Counted from the first letter of the stretch, positions 19,268-29,512 are shown. The stretch is DNA of 64,000 nt from Holophagales bacterium (GCA_016699405.1 CP064972.1:3689501-3753500); one strand, 5' to 3'. Program-made: numbers and translations. Notes: a model not told the origin generated them from the letters alone.

Positions 19268-20095
19268 ATGCGCCACTGGCAAGAGGAGCTCGCGGCGTCG
19301 GTCGCCGCCTGGGATGCGCGCGGCTGGCCGCGTCCCGATGTCGTCGTCGTCTCCGGCTCCGGTCTGGCCGTCGACCTCGGCACCCCGCTGGATTCCGCAC
19401 CGATCGCCGACCTGCTGCCCTTTCCGGTTCATGCCGTCGCCGGACATCCGCTGCGCGCCGAGCTGCTCCGCCTGCCTTCCGGCCGGGTGCTGCTCTCCAG
19501 CCGAGGCCGACTGCACGCCTACCAGGGCTACGAGCCCGGACAGGTCGTCTACATCGTCCGTCTGGCGGCCCTGCTCGGGGCGCGGACGCTCGTCCTGACC
19601 AACGCCGCGGGAGGCATCGATCCGTCCCTGGCGGCCGGCGACCTCGTCTTGATCTCCGACCAGATCAACCTCTCGGGGATGACGCCGCTCTGGGGAGAGC
19701 CGCCGGAGGCGTGGGGACCGCGGTTCCCCGACATGGTCGACGCCTATTCGGCCGACCTGCGCGCCCTGGCTCGGCAGCATGCCGAGGGCCTGGGCCTGAC
19801 CCTCTCCGAAGGCGTCTACGTCGGCCTCGCCGGCCCGGCCTACGAGACCCCCGCCGAGGTACGGATGCTCCGCGCCCTCGGTGCCGACCTCGTCGGGATG
19901 TCCACCGTGCTCGAAGTGATCGCGGCGCGACACCTCGGAATGCGCTGTCTCGGGGTCTCGCTGGTGGCGAATCCGGCGGCGGGGGTGAGCCCGGAGCCGC
20001 TGGTCCACGCCGACGTGCTGGCCGCCGGCGCCCGGGCGGCGGGGAGGCTCCAGGCGATCCTGCGGGGCGTCCTCGAGGATCCTCGGCTCGGCTGA
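19268..20095 (+). CDS. Purine-nucleoside phosphorylase, trimeric type I
   Basis: 275 residues. Phosphorolysis of (deoxy)inosine and (deoxy)guanosine to free base, which hpt can then turn into nucleotide. Type I signatures are VVVVSGSGLAVDL at the N-terminus, LLSSRGRLHAYQGY (phosphate site), VLTNAAGGIDPSL, the specificity segment YVGLAGPAYETPAEVRML and VGMSTVLEVIAARH. Length and motifs match the mammalian/PunA trimeric enzyme rather than hexameric DeoD. ATG 19268, probably leaderless. Confidence 0.94.
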   Translation: MRHWQEELAASVAAWDARGWPRPDVVVVSGSGLAVDLGTPLDSAPIADLLPFPVHAVAGHPLRAELLRLPSGRVLLSSRGRLHAYQGYEPGQVVYIVRLAALLGARTLVLTNAAGGIDPSLAAGDLVLISDQINLSGMTPLWGEPPEAWGPRFPDMVDAYSADLRALARQHAEGLGLTLSEGVYVGLAGPAYETPAEVRMLRALGADLVGMSTVLEVIAARHLGMRCLGVSLVANPAAGVSPEPLVHADVLAAGARAAGRLQAILRGVLEDPRLG

Positions 20096-20105
20096 CCCGA
20101 TCCCT

Positions 20106-21638
20106 TCAGTTGGCCGGTCGATTGACCAGCAGCCAGAGGCCGGAGAAGTCCCGGATGAGGCGCATGCGCAGGAGCTGCAGGGCCTGCGCTTCGCTGAAAT
20201 TGCCGTCCTGGATCGACTGGTCCATGAAGTGCTGGAAGCGCTGCACGAACGAGTCGGCAACGCGATTGGTCTGCCGCGCACGGTTGAAGACCGGAGCGTC
20301 GCGGGTCACCGCCGACTCGTCGAGCAGCCCCATGATCTCTTCGGCCTCTTCGTTGATGCGCTGGCGCAACGCCGCCGACTCGAGGACGAACTGCTCGAGC
20401 TCCCGGTCCACCGGCCGCGTCGAGGCGAGCCTCCGGTAGGCCGTCACTTCGCGAGGCTCCAGTCGCAGCGGGAAGACGTCGCGCAGCACCGTGACGCTCT
20501 TCGCCGGCGCGTCGGGATCGGTCGCCTCGAGGGCATCGACGATGCGTCGGAAGTAGCGCCCCAGGAGATCCTCGTTCTCGCCCGCCGGCGCCGCCGCGGC
20601 GCGCAGCGCCGTCGCCGGGGCGGCCTGCGTGTCGTCGCCGGTAAGCGGCGCTTCGTCGCGCGACAGGCGCGGCAGGAGCGACTGGACCTGCCGGCGGATG
20701 GCGAGCAGCTCGTCGAGCTTCACGTCGTCGCGGCGCTGCTTGCGTTCGAAGCGGTCGACGGCGTCACGCAACTCGGAGATCTCGCGGTCGAGCCCGGCGT
20801 CGGTGGGAACACGCCCTTCGAGGTCGAAGAGCTGCTGGTACTCGGCCACCAGCCGCTGCTCCTCGAGCCGATAGAACTGGCGCACCGCGTTCTTCAGGGC
20901 GATGTTCGTCTCGGCGATCGCCTGGAGCACCTCGGCGTCGAAGAAGACGAGTCCCATCTGGTGCTTGATGTCGCGATAGCGACGCACCAGGCCGCGCTGG
21001 TGCAGCTCCTCGAGCGACTGCGCGGCGGCGGCCTCGCCGCGCAGGGCGACGACCTCCTGTCGGCGTCGTTCGACCAGCTCCGGGCGCTGGCCGGTTGCCC
21101 CGGCGAGCGTGGCGAATCCGCTGAAGACCTCGCGCAGCGAGGCGCGGTCCCGGACGTTCGTCGACACTCCGCCGGAGGACGGCGAGGCCTCTTCGGCGAG
21201 CTTGGTGATCAGAAAATCGACCTTGTCGAGGCGATCGCCCGGCCAGTCCCCGTCCTTGGTCAGGTACAGGAAGAACCGCACCATCTGGGCGAGGACCTTC
21301 TCGTCCTGGTTCTTGACCCGATCGAAAAATTGGCGCAGCAGGGACGGCGAGACCCGTGCGTCGACCGCGACGAGAGCGTCGATCTGTGCGTTGAGCTGGC
21401 GCGAGACGAACTCGAGCTGCATCGACAACTTGTCGGAGACGCCACTCGTCAGGTTCTGCGAGATGTCCTTGAGCGCTCCATACACCACCTGGAAGTCGAC
21501 TCGGGTCTTGCCGAGATCGAGATCCACGGATAAGTTCTGGAGGCCCTGCAGGAACTGGTGGTACGTCCACCCCGCCTTGAAACGGCTGGAAAGATCGACG
21601 TAGCGGGCGTGGATAGCGCCTATTTCTTGAACCGACAC
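20106..21638 (-). CDS. Conserved-looking helical protein of unknown function
   Basis: 510 residues from GTG 21638, chosen because GGAG lies about 9 bases upstream and longer forms run into the hpt start. No signal peptide or clear membrane segment. The sequence is mostly helical and charged: an N-terminal region (about 10-170) with RYVDLSSRFKAGWTYHQFLQG, a middle region of coiled-coil character (about 230-330) with ELRDAVDRFERKQRRDDVKLDE, and a C-terminal helical part ending FSGLWLLVNRPAN. A low-complexity linker (about 335-365, Ala-rich) separates the last two parts. I do not recognise a family. The stop converges on purine nucleoside phosphorylase with a 10-base gap. Confidence 0.75.
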   Translation of the reverse strand: MSVQEIGAIHARYVDLSSRFKAGWTYHQFLQGLQNLSVDLDLGKTRVDFQVVYGALKDISQNLTSGVSDKLSMQLEFVSRQLNAQIDALVAVDARVSPSLLRQFFDRVKNQDEKVLAQMVRFFLYLTKDGDWPGDRLDKVDFLITKLAEEASPSSGGVSTNVRDRASLREVFSGFATLAGATGQRPELVERRRQEVVALRGEAAAAQSLEELHQRGLVRRYRDIKHQMGLVFFDAEVLQAIAETNIALKNAVRQFYRLEEQRLVAEYQQLFDLEGRVPTDAGLDREISELRDAVDRFERKQRRDDVKLDELLAIRRQVQSLLPRLSRDEAPLTGDDTQAAPATALRAAAAPAGENEDLLGRYFRRIVDALEATDPDAPAKSVTVLRDVFPLRLEPREVTAYRRLASTRPVDRELEQFVLESAALRQRINEEAEEIMGLLDESAVTRDAPVFNRARQTNRVADSFVQRFQHFMDQSIQDGNFSEAQALQLLRMRLIRDFSGLWLLVNRPAN

Positions 21639-21673
21639 GGGATAGACTCCGAGCTCGAAGGGGATTCTACGGC

Positions 21674-22240
21674 ATGTCCGCAGCAAACGCGAAGCGCATC
21701 GTTCGCCCCCTGATCTCGGCCGAGGCGATCCAGGCCAGGATCCAGGAGTTGGCCGACGAAATCAGCCGGGATTATGCGGGTTCCGAACGGCTGGTGGTCG
21801 TGGGCGTGCTGAAGGGATCGGTGCTGTTCGCCGCCGACCTGATCAAGCGCCTGACGGTACCGGTCGAGCTCGACTTCTGCCAGACGGCGAGCTACGGCTC
21901 CGGGACCACCGGGGGCGAGGTCCACATGAAGAAGGACGTCGACCTGCCGTTGCGCGACGCCGACGTCCTCGTCGTCGAAGACATCGTCGACACGGGTTGG
22001 ACCCTCCGCACGCTGCTCGACCTGTTCGCCAACCGCCGCCCCCGCTCGCTCCGACTCTGTGCCCTGCTCGACAAGGCGGAAGCTCGCGAGGTGGAGGTTC
22101 CGATCGCCTACCGCGGATTCACCATCCCGCAGCAGTTCGTCGTCGGCTTCGGTCTCGACTGGGGAGAGAAGTTCCGCCAGCTCCCCTACATCGGCCTGGT
22201 CGAAACCGTCCACGAAGAGAGCGAGGAGAGCACCCGATGA
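21674..22240 (+). CDS. hpt: Hypoxanthine phosphoribosyltransferase
   Basis: 188 residues. Converts hypoxanthine (and guanine) with PRPP to IMP/GMP. The PRPP loop is VLVVEDIVDTGWTL (about 98-111), a good match to the EDIIDTG signature. VGVLKGSVLFAADL and DFCQTASYGSGTTG supply the pyrophosphate and flexible loops. Only 35 bases separate it from the divergent gene at 21638. Its stop overlaps the ridA start (ATGA, 22237-22240). It works downstream of purine nucleoside phosphorylase encoded 1.6 kb away. Confidence 0.95.
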   Translation: MSAANAKRIVRPLISAEAIQARIQELADEISRDYAGSERLVVVGVLKGSVLFAADLIKRLTVPVELDFCQTASYGSGTTGGEVHMKKDVDLPLRDADVLVVEDIVDTGWTLRTLLDLFANRRPRSLRLCALLDKAEAREVEVPIAYRGFTIPQQFVVGFGLDWGEKFRQLPYIGLVETVHEESEESTR

Positions 22241-22641
22241 GCGCCCCGACGACCGACTCGGCGATCCGTCCGCTGCACACCGACCAGGCTCCGGCAGCGA
22301 TCGGCCCCTACAGCCAGGCCGTCTCGTGCGGCCCGTTCGTCTTCACCTCGGGCCAGGTGGCTCTCGACCCGAAGACCGGCGAGCTCGTCTCCGGCGGCTT
22401 CGAGGCCCAGGCGCGCCAGGTGTTCGCCAACCTCACGGCCGTCCTGACGTCGGCAGGCTGCGCCTGGAGCGACGTGATCAAGGCTGTCGTCTTCCTCGCC
22501 GAGATGAGCGACTTCCCGACGCTGAACCGCATCTATGCGGAGACGATGGGCGATCACAAGCCGGCGCGGTCGACCGTGCAGGTGGCCGGCCTGCCCAAGG
22601 GGGCACTGGTCGAAATCGAGCTGGTCGCCCGGAAGCCCTAG
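22237..22641 (+). CDS. ridA: RidA-family 2-iminobutanoate/2-iminopropanoate deaminase
   Basis: 134 residues. Hydrolyses reactive enamine/imine intermediates released by PLP enzymes such as threonine dehydratase. Family marks: AIGPYSQAV near the N-terminus, FTSGQVALDPKTGEL, and the active-site Arg in ARSTVQVAGLPKGALVEIE. ATG at 22237 overlaps the hpt stop. It converges on a threonine aldolase gene, another PLP enzyme acting on threonine. Confidence 0.93.
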   Translation: MSAPTTDSAIRPLHTDQAPAAIGPYSQAVSCGPFVFTSGQVALDPKTGELVSGGFEAQARQVFANLTAVLTSAGCAWSDVIKAVVFLAEMSDFPTLNRIYAETMGDHKPARSTVQVAGLPKGALVEIELVARKP

Positions 22642-22653
22642 CTCGCGGACGGG

Positions 22654-23711
<1,058 letters not shown>

Positions 23712-23715
<4 letters not shown>

Positions 23716-24680
23716 CCCTCTCCTCCTCCCGACCACTCGCGTTCGAGTCGGGCGAGAGCTCTCGAGTCGCCTTCGGCAGCCCACTCCTCGACGATCTCAC
23801 GCGCCGGTCCGGTGAGCCAGGGAAGCAGTCCGAGGTTGCCTTCACGGGCGAGGGCCGCGAGGTCCCGGTGGAAGCTCTCGGCCTGTCGCGCCGCACGCCA
23901 CAGCTCGGCCCCGGCGCTCTCCGACCGGCCGAGCGCCGTCCACAACTCGGCCGCCTGCCCGAGTCGCCCGGCAAGTGCCCGGTTGCGTTCGGCGACCGGC
24001 GAGAGGAGGACCTTCGGGCGCGGGATCCCCCAGCGCAGACCGCGCCGGTCGGCGTCGCGCGCCAGCTCGCGCGCCGACGGCGGGTCGCCGTGGAAGAGCC
24101 GGTCGAACCAGGCAGCCCCCCCCTGGTCGACGAGCCGACGGCGCTCCCCCGGGTCGAGCTCGAGCGGCACGCCGAGGAGAGCGGGCACGCGCGCCGCGAC
24201 GAGGGCGGCGAGCCCCTGCTCGCGTTCGTCGGCGAACTCCGCGGACGTTCCGCCGACGAGCGGCCAGAGGGCCACTTCGGCGCCGTTCAGCTCGTCGACG
24301 GACGGCCAGACCCCCGTCAGCAGGGCGGGAAGCAGATCGACGACGTCGAGCGCTCCGGCTGGCGGGCGCGGCCCGTCCGGGAGTCGCTGCCAGAGCACGG
24401 CACAGCCGCTGGCGAGGGCCTGGGTCGCCAGGGCGAATCGCCCCGCATCGTCCGCCGGGGAGACGGGAGCCAGATAGACGACCTCCGGAGGCTCCGGGGG
24501 AGCCTCGGGCAACGTCCCCGGGGATTGGGCCACCGGCGACTCGGCAGCGAACAACCCCGCCCGGGTGAGATCGATCGCCAGGCTGGGCGACTCGGGCCAG
24601 ACGGCGGGCGCCCAGCGCATCCAGAGCCGGGACGGAAGCGCCCGCAGCTCGTTCCATCCGACCGGCGACGAACGGCTCAC
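23712..24680 (-). CDS. Protein of unknown function between ribE and ltaE
   Basis: 322 residues from GTG 24680, which overlaps the ribE stop (GTGA); its own stop overlaps the ltaE start (ATGA). That tight packing and the sustained codon bias support a real gene. No signal peptide or membrane helix. Pro/Ala-rich linker at about 50-68 (PGTLPEAPPEPPEV). An alpha/beta-looking region follows (about 68-170: VVYLAPVSPADDAGRFALAT, CAVLWQRLPDGP, AEVALWPLVGG), then a helical C-terminus rich in Arg, Glu and Ala. I do not recognise a family. Confidence 0.75.
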
Positions 24681-25297
24681 CGCGCCTCCGTCGGACGCTG
24701 CGTTCGGCGCAAGAGCTGCTCGACGTACTTGGCGAGGATGTCGACCTCGCAGTGCACGCGATCGCCGACTCGGCGAACGCCCAGCGTCGTCTGAGCGAGC
24801 GTGTGGGGAACGAGCGCCACACGGAAGCGGTCGTCGTGTCGCCGGGCCACGGTCAGGCTGACTCCGTCGATCGCCACCGAGCCCTTCTCGACGAGGTAGG
24901 GCGCCAACTCTCCGGGAAGGGAGAAGGTGAGCTCGCGATGCTCCGAGAGGTCGCGTCGCTCGAGTAGACGCAGCACCCCGTCGACATGCCCCTGGACCCA
25001 GTGTCCACCGAGGGCGTCGCCGAGGCGGAGCGCCGGCTCGAGATTGACCGGCTCGCTGCGCCGCAGTGCACCGAGCCGGGTGCGTCGCAGCGTCTCCGGA
25101 GAGAGCTCCACCGAAGCGCTCGTGCCATCGAGCTCGACGACGGTGAGACAGACGCCGTCGACAGCCAGGCTGGCCCCAATCTCGAGCCGGCCACCGAGGT
25201 CGGCTCCGAAGCCGACGCGCAGCCGTTGACCGCCGCGCCCCGAGGTCGTCGGCTCGGTCAGGACCTGCCCGATCTCTCGCACAATTCCCGTGAACAT
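24677..25297 (-). CDS. ribE: Riboflavin synthase, alpha chain
   Basis: 206 residues from ATG 25297. Dismutates two 6,7-dimethyl-8-ribityllumazine molecules to riboflavin. Starts with the canonical MFTGIVREIG and shows the internal duplication: GASLAVDGVCLTVVEL in the first barrel and KGSVAIDGVSLTVAR in the second, with GHWVQGHVDG between. It overlaps the end of ribD by 40 bases. No FMN riboswitch is seen before it; it is inside an operon. Confidence 0.95.
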   Translation of the reverse strand: MFTGIVREIGQVLTEPTTSGRGGQRLRVGFGADLGGRLEIGASLAVDGVCLTVVELDGTSASVELSPETLRRTRLGALRRSEPVNLEPALRLGDALGGHWVQGHVDGVLRLLERRDLSEHRELTFSLPGELAPYLVEKGSVAIDGVSLTVARRHDDRFRVALVPHTLAQTTLGVRRVGDRVHCEVDILAKYVEQLLRRTQRPTEAR

Positions 25298-26382
25298 CCG
25301 GCTCGCAACCCCTCGATCGTCAGATCCCCGCCGCGACGCGCCCATCGCCAGCCTTCGAGACGCGGCAACTCGGCCAGCGGTCCCAGCCCGTCGCCGGCCA
25401 GCGGCCCCCGGGCTCGCTCCCCCCCGATCAACAGCGGCGCGACCGCGACCAGGACGCGATCGAACGCGCCCGCGCTCACGAACGACGCCGCGACCTCCGC
25501 TCCCCCTTCGACGAGGACGCTGCCGACACCTCGCCGCGCCAGGTCCGCCAGCACCGAGGAGGGAGTGACCGCAGGGAGCGGAACGACGCTCGCGCCACGG
25601 CTCGCGAGCTCGCGCTGGCGAGCCGTGTCGTTCGATTCAGTGTACAGGAGGACCGGACCACCGCCGGCGAAGAGCCTCGCGCCGGGACCGACGCGCAGGC
25701 GACGATCGAGCACGACACGAAGCCCTGCCTCCCCGGCCAGTCCGAGCCGCCGGTCGAGCCGGGGATCGTCGGCGAGCACCGTCCCGCTGCCGACCAGCAC
25801 CGCGTCGTGCTCTTCGCGCAGCGCCAGCGCCCAGCGACGCGCCGGCGGCGAGGTGATCCACTGGCTCTCGCCCTGCTCGGTGGCGATTCTGCCATCGAGG
25901 CTCATCGCCCACTTGAGGGTCACCAGCGGTCGTCCGAGCAGCTTGGGGACGAGGTAGCGCAGGTTGAGCCGGATCGCCTCGTCGGCGAGCAGGCCCGTCG
26001 CCACGTCGATCCCCGCTCGCCGCAGCGCCTCGACTCCGCCGCCGCGCATTCTCTCGTCCGGATCGAGATGCGCCACGATCACCCGCTGAACGCCTGCCGC
26101 CACCAGCGCATCGACGCAAGGGGGCGTGCGCCCATGGTGGCGGCAGGGCTCGAGCGTGACCACCACCGTTGCCCCGCGAGCCGCCTCGCCCGCAGTCCGC
26201 AGTGCCTCGACCTCGGCGTGCGGCCCGCCGACGGCCCGATGCCACCCTTCGCCGACTCGCGCGCCGTCGCGCACCACCACGGCCCCGACCATCGGGTTCG
26301 GGCTGGTGCGATAGCGGCCGCGCGCCGCCAGGGTCAGCGCACGCCGCATCCAGGGGGTCCAACCCGCCAGATCACTCGACAA
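25258..26382 (-). CDS. ribD: Bifunctional diaminohydroxyphosphoribosylaminopyrimidine deaminase / reductase
   Basis: 374 residues from TTG 26382. An N-terminal zinc deaminase domain (PNPMVGAVVV, then GPHAEVEAL and TLEPCRHHGRTPPCVDAL supplying His and two Cys ligands) and a C-terminal NADPH reductase domain (VTLKWAMSLDGRIATEQGESQWIT, VLVGSGTVLADDP, VLVEGGAEVAASF). It performs steps two and three of riboflavin synthesis. The TTG overlaps the ftsY stop by 11 bases and gives the expected N-terminus. ATG 26349 is an alternative that trims 11 residues. Confidence 0.94.
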   Translation of the reverse strand: MSSDLAGWTPWMRRALTLAARGRYRTSPNPMVGAVVVRDGARVGEGWHRAVGGPHAEVEALRTAGEAARGATVVVTLEPCRHHGRTPPCVDALVAAGVQRVIVAHLDPDERMRGGGVEALRRAGIDVATGLLADEAIRLNLRYLVPKLLGRPLVTLKWAMSLDGRIATEQGESQWITSPPARRWALALREEHDAVLVGSGTVLADDPRLDRRLGLAGEAGLRVVLDRRLRVGPGARLFAGGGPVLLYTESNDTARQRELASRGASVVPLPAVTPSSVLADLARRGVGSVLVEGGAEVAASFVSAGAFDRVLVAVAPLLIGGERARGPLAGDGLGPLAELPRLEGWRWARRGGDLTIEGLRAGCSRELCERSGRS

Positions 26383-27316
26383 GCGCGGAGGCGAACTCCC
26401 GGGGACGGAACTCGATGAGGTCGTCGGCCTTCTCCCCGACGCCGAGATAGAGCACGGGCAGCCGCAGCTCGCGGCCGATCGCCACGACCATCCCGCCCTT
26501 GGCCGTGCCGTCGAGCTTGGCGAGCAGCACGCCGTCGACGTGCGCCGCCCGGAGGAACTCGCGCGCCTGCGAGAGCGCGTTCTGTCCGGTCGTGGCATCG
26601 AGCACGAGCAGCGTGCGCTGACTCCAGTCGGGAGCCTCGCGTTCGACCACCCGCCGGATCTTGGCGAGCTCGGCCATCAGGTGCTCTTTGTTGTGGAGGC
26701 GCCCGGCGGTGTCGATGATCAGCTCGTCGACGCGGCGCGCCCGGGCCGCCTGCACGGCGTCGTACACCACGGCCGCGGGATCGGAACCCGGAGCCTGGCG
26801 GATGACCTCCACCCCGAGCCGCTCCCCCCACAAGGCGAGCTGGTCGATCGCCGCCGCACGGAAGGTGTCGCCGGCCCCGAGCAGGACACGTCGGCCGGCG
26901 GCGAGCGACCGCGCCGCCAGCTTGGCGATCGAGGTGGTCTTGCCGGCGCCGTTGACCCCGACCACCAGGGTGATCGACGGCAGCCGCGGCTCGGGCGGTC
27001 GCGGCACCTCGTCGAGGAGGCGAGCGATCTCTTCGGCGAGCAGGAGGCGCAGCCCCCCGGTCGCGCCGGGACCGCCGCGACGCACCCTCGTCTCGACTCG
27101 CTCGAGCAGCAGCTCCGAGGTGGCAAGGCCGAGGTCGGCGCCGAGCAGCGCCTCCTCCAGCCGCGCTCGCGCGTCGTCGTCGTAGCGTGCCGGTCCTTCG
27201 AGCGACGAGCCCATCTGCCCGACCAGACGAGTATGGGTGCGCGAGAGTCCCTGCTTGAGCTTGTTCCAGAATCCGCGCTGCGTCTCGCCCGCGGCCGAGT
27301 CGATCCCGTCTGCCAT
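26372..27316 (-). CDS. ftsY: Signal recognition particle receptor FtsY
   Basis: 314 residues. SRP GTPase that docks ribosome-nascent chain complexes at the inner membrane. The N domain (about 15-100) lacks the long acidic A region found in E. coli. The NG core has G1 GVNGAGKTTSIAKLA (about 119-133), GAGDTFRAAAIDQL, DTAGRLHNKEHLM and TKLDG-like LAKLDGTAKGG, ending in the closing helix region GVGEKADDLIEF. ATG 27316; AGGAT just upstream could act as a weak Shine-Dalgarno site or as a -10 box. Confidence 0.95.
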   Translation of the reverse strand: MADGIDSAAGETQRGFWNKLKQGLSRTHTRLVGQMGSSLEGPARYDDDARARLEEALLGADLGLATSELLLERVETRVRRGGPGATGGLRLLLAEEIARLLDEVPRPPEPRLPSITLVVGVNGAGKTTSIAKLAARSLAAGRRVLLGAGDTFRAAAIDQLALWGERLGVEVIRQAPGSDPAAVVYDAVQAARARRVDELIIDTAGRLHNKEHLMAELAKIRRVVEREAPDWSQRTLLVLDATTGQNALSQAREFLRAAHVDGVLLAKLDGTAKGGMVVAIGRELRLPVLYLGVGEKADDLIEFRPREFASALVE

Positions 27317-27325
27317 GGTCGGATC

Positions 27326-27697
27326 CTATCCGCTCGAGAAGAGCGCGCGCGTCAACTGCTCGCTCGCCTCCCGCAAACTCTGCCGGGCGCGGGCCACCAT
27401 CGCCGGGTGGCGCTGCACGAGGACGAGATAGTAGCCCTCGGGCAGCATCATCACGTGCAGGTGGAGCGCCGCCTTCTCGATGTGCACGAGCAGCGGCTCG
27501 CCGAGGTCGTAGCCCGTCAGGAAGCGGCCGAGCTGCCGGGCGTAGATCCCCGCGTAGGCACCGAGAATGCGCGCCTGGTAGGGGCTGAAGTCGGTGCAGG
27601 CGAGGTCGATCGTCTCGCCGGAGTCGTCGAGGAAGAGCACCCCCACCGCCCCGTCATTCTGGGCCAGGAGGTTGGCGAGAACGTACTGGAAGGGCAT
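27326..27697 (-). CDS. Roadblock/LC7-like small protein
   Basis: 123 residues, no signal peptide. The alpha/beta pattern (MPFQYVLANLLAQNDGAVGVLFLDD, then a helix YQARILGAYAGIYARQL, then strands PLLVHIEKAALHLHVMMLPEGYYLVLVQ and a C-terminal helix) matches the Roadblock/LC7 fold, which in bacteria usually partners small Ras-like GTPases. No such GTPase gene is visible here. The gene sits 14 bases after an HD-GYP sensor and 9 bases before ftsY, so it may act in signalling with the HD-GYP protein. The family call rests on fold pattern only. Confidence 0.6.
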   Translation of the reverse strand: MPFQYVLANLLAQNDGAVGVLFLDDSGETIDLACTDFSPYQARILGAYAGIYARQLGRFLTGYDLGEPLLVHIEKAALHLHVMMLPEGYYLVLVQRHPAMVARARQSLREASEQLTRALFSSG

Positions 27698-27711
27698 CGT
27701 GCGGACGGGCT

Positions 27712-29469
27712 CTAGTGGCTCGCCGCCACCGGCAGCTCGGCCTCGTCCCGGCCCGGCCGCACGAGCTCGAGCTCACCGGCCTCGAAGGCGCGCAGGAAGG
27801 CGGTGACCACCTTGGCGTCGAATCGCGTCCCGGCGATCTTGGTGATCGTCTCGACGGCCACGGCCGGCTCGTAGGCGGTCTGGTACGGACGGCTGGTGGT
27901 GATCGCGTCGAAACAGTCGGCGACCGCCACGACGCGAGCCATCAACGGAATCTCCTCGCCACGCAGCCCGTCCGGGTAGCCGCGGCCGTTCCAGTTCTCG
28001 TGGTGCCAGCGCACGGCCGGCAGCGAGTCCTGCAACGCCTCGAGCGGCGCCAGGATGTCGGCGCCGATGGTCGGATGGCGCTTCATCTGCTCGTACTCTT
28101 CGCCGGTCAGCACCCCGCGCTTGTTGAGCACCCGGTCCTCGATGCCGATCTTGCCGATGTCGTGCAGCAGCGCGCCGATCCACAGCCGCTCCTGGAACTC
28201 CTCCGACTGACCGAGGTGCCGCCCGATGACTCGCGAGATCGCCGCCACCCGCTCGGAGTGACCGCGGGTGTACGGGTCCTTGGCGTCGATCGCCGCGGCG
28301 AAGGCGCGGATCGCGCTGATGAAGAGCTGCTGGTTGGCGCTCGCCGCCTTCTGGAGCTGGGCGACGTAGTCCTTCACGTGGCCGCCCATCCGATTGAAGT
28401 CGTGCGCCAGCTCGGCGAGCTCGTTGGTCATCTGCTCTTCCGGCAGGCGGCGATCGAAGTTGCCGGCGGCGATCTCGTGCGTCGTCTGGGCCAGCACCTG
28501 GATCGAGCCGCCGACCCAGCGCGAGATCACGGCGGCGAAGAGGAGGGCGAGAAGGACGAGCAGAAGCGTCGAGATCACCGCCGTCCAGGCCATCTGGCGG
28601 GCGGCGAGGAAGGCCATCGACGACGGCTTGTGGACGACGATCCCCCACCCGGTCTCGTCGACCGGACTGACGCGGCCGACCATCCTCACCTCGCGCCCTC
28701 CCGAGAGCACCTGATACTCCGAGGTGAGGTTCAGCGGCTTGCGGGCGAAATCGCGCAACAGGTCGGAGTTGGCGAGCGAGGCCTCGACCTCCGGCGTCGC
28801 GCCGACCGACCAGAGGATGCGCCCCTGCCGGTCGACCAGGAAGGTCTGGACGTCGCCCTGGGCTTCGCGCTCGAGCACGGCTTCGATGAGCCCGAGTCGG
28901 GCCACCGACTGGACGACGAGCTCGAGCCGCCCGTCTTCGCCGAGCACCGGCAACGAGAGGGCGACCACCGGCTCGTTGGTGCGAGGCAGAACGGCGAAGC
29001 CGTAGGCTGGCCGACGGCTCTCCACGGCCTGGTCGAACACCGGGTCGAGGATGGCGGCAGTCGCCTCGGCGAGATCGGAGGGGGCGAAGCGCGGACCGGC
29101 GCCATCGACATCCAGGACCTGCAATTCAATCACCGCGCTGTTGCTGCGCAGGAATCCCTCGAGGTACGGACCGACCCAGGGCTCGCGGAGACGTCCGGCT
29201 ACGTCGCCGGCCGGCGACAGCGCGAGAAGACCGATCCCCACCTGCTGCAACTGGCGTCGCAGCCCCAGCAGGTGGTCGTTGAGCTCGCGGGAGAGTGCGG
29301 CCGCCGAGCGTGTCAGGAAGGCCTTCTCCTGGGTCTCGAACAGCTCGCGGTTCTGGCGCACCAGGAGGATGCCGTTGATCGCCAGCGGCAGGATTCCCGA
29401 CCCCAGCAGGAGCAGGAACAGGAGGTGGCGCAGGCGTAGCCGGCGCAGGATCTGGTGAATGCCAGGCAT
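27712..29469 (-). CDS. Membrane HD-GYP phosphodiesterase with extracytoplasmic sensor
   Basis: 585 residues. Helix 1 at about 14-34, a periplasmic Cache-like sensor region (about 40-285), helix 2 at about 292-318 (ISTLLLVLLALLFAAVIS), a HAMP linker, then HD-GYP. Catalytic motifs are intact: HSERVAAISR, HDIGKIGIEDRVL with the HD pair, and HHENWNGRGYPDGL with GYP. HD-GYP enzymes break down cyclic di-GMP (some act on cGAMP). Upstream is aroB (43-base gap), downstream the Roadblock-like gene. Confidence 0.93.
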   Translation of the reverse strand: MPGIHQILRRLRLRHLLFLLLLGSGILPLAINGILLVRQNRELFETQEKAFLTRSAAALSRELNDHLLGLRRQLQQVGIGLLALSPAGDVAGRLREPWVGPYLEGFLRSNSAVIELQVLDVDGAGPRFAPSDLAEATAAILDPVFDQAVESRRPAYGFAVLPRTNEPVVALSLPVLGEDGRLELVVQSVARLGLIEAVLEREAQGDVQTFLVDRQGRILWSVGATPEVEASLANSDLLRDFARKPLNLTSEYQVLSGGREVRMVGRVSPVDETGWGIVVHKPSSMAFLAARQMAWTAVISTLLLVLLALLFAAVISRWVGGSIQVLAQTTHEIAAGNFDRRLPEEQMTNELAELAHDFNRMGGHVKDYVAQLQKAASANQQLFISAIRAFAAAIDAKDPYTRGHSERVAAISRVIGRHLGQSEEFQERLWIGALLHDIGKIGIEDRVLNKRGVLTGEEYEQMKRHPTIGADILAPLEALQDSLPAVRWHHENWNGRGYPDGLRGEEIPLMARVVAVADCFDAITTSRPYQTAYEPAVAVETITKIAGTRFDAKVVTAFLRAFEAGELELVRPGRDEAELPVAASH

Positions 29470-29512
29470 CTGTGCGAAGCGCCGCCAGTCTCTCGGGCGG
29501 CGCTCGAGCGGA

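Noticed and set aside
17668..19383. Possible N-terminal extension of lolC
   Set aside because: The open frame continues, but it overlaps lysS entirely and has no homology.
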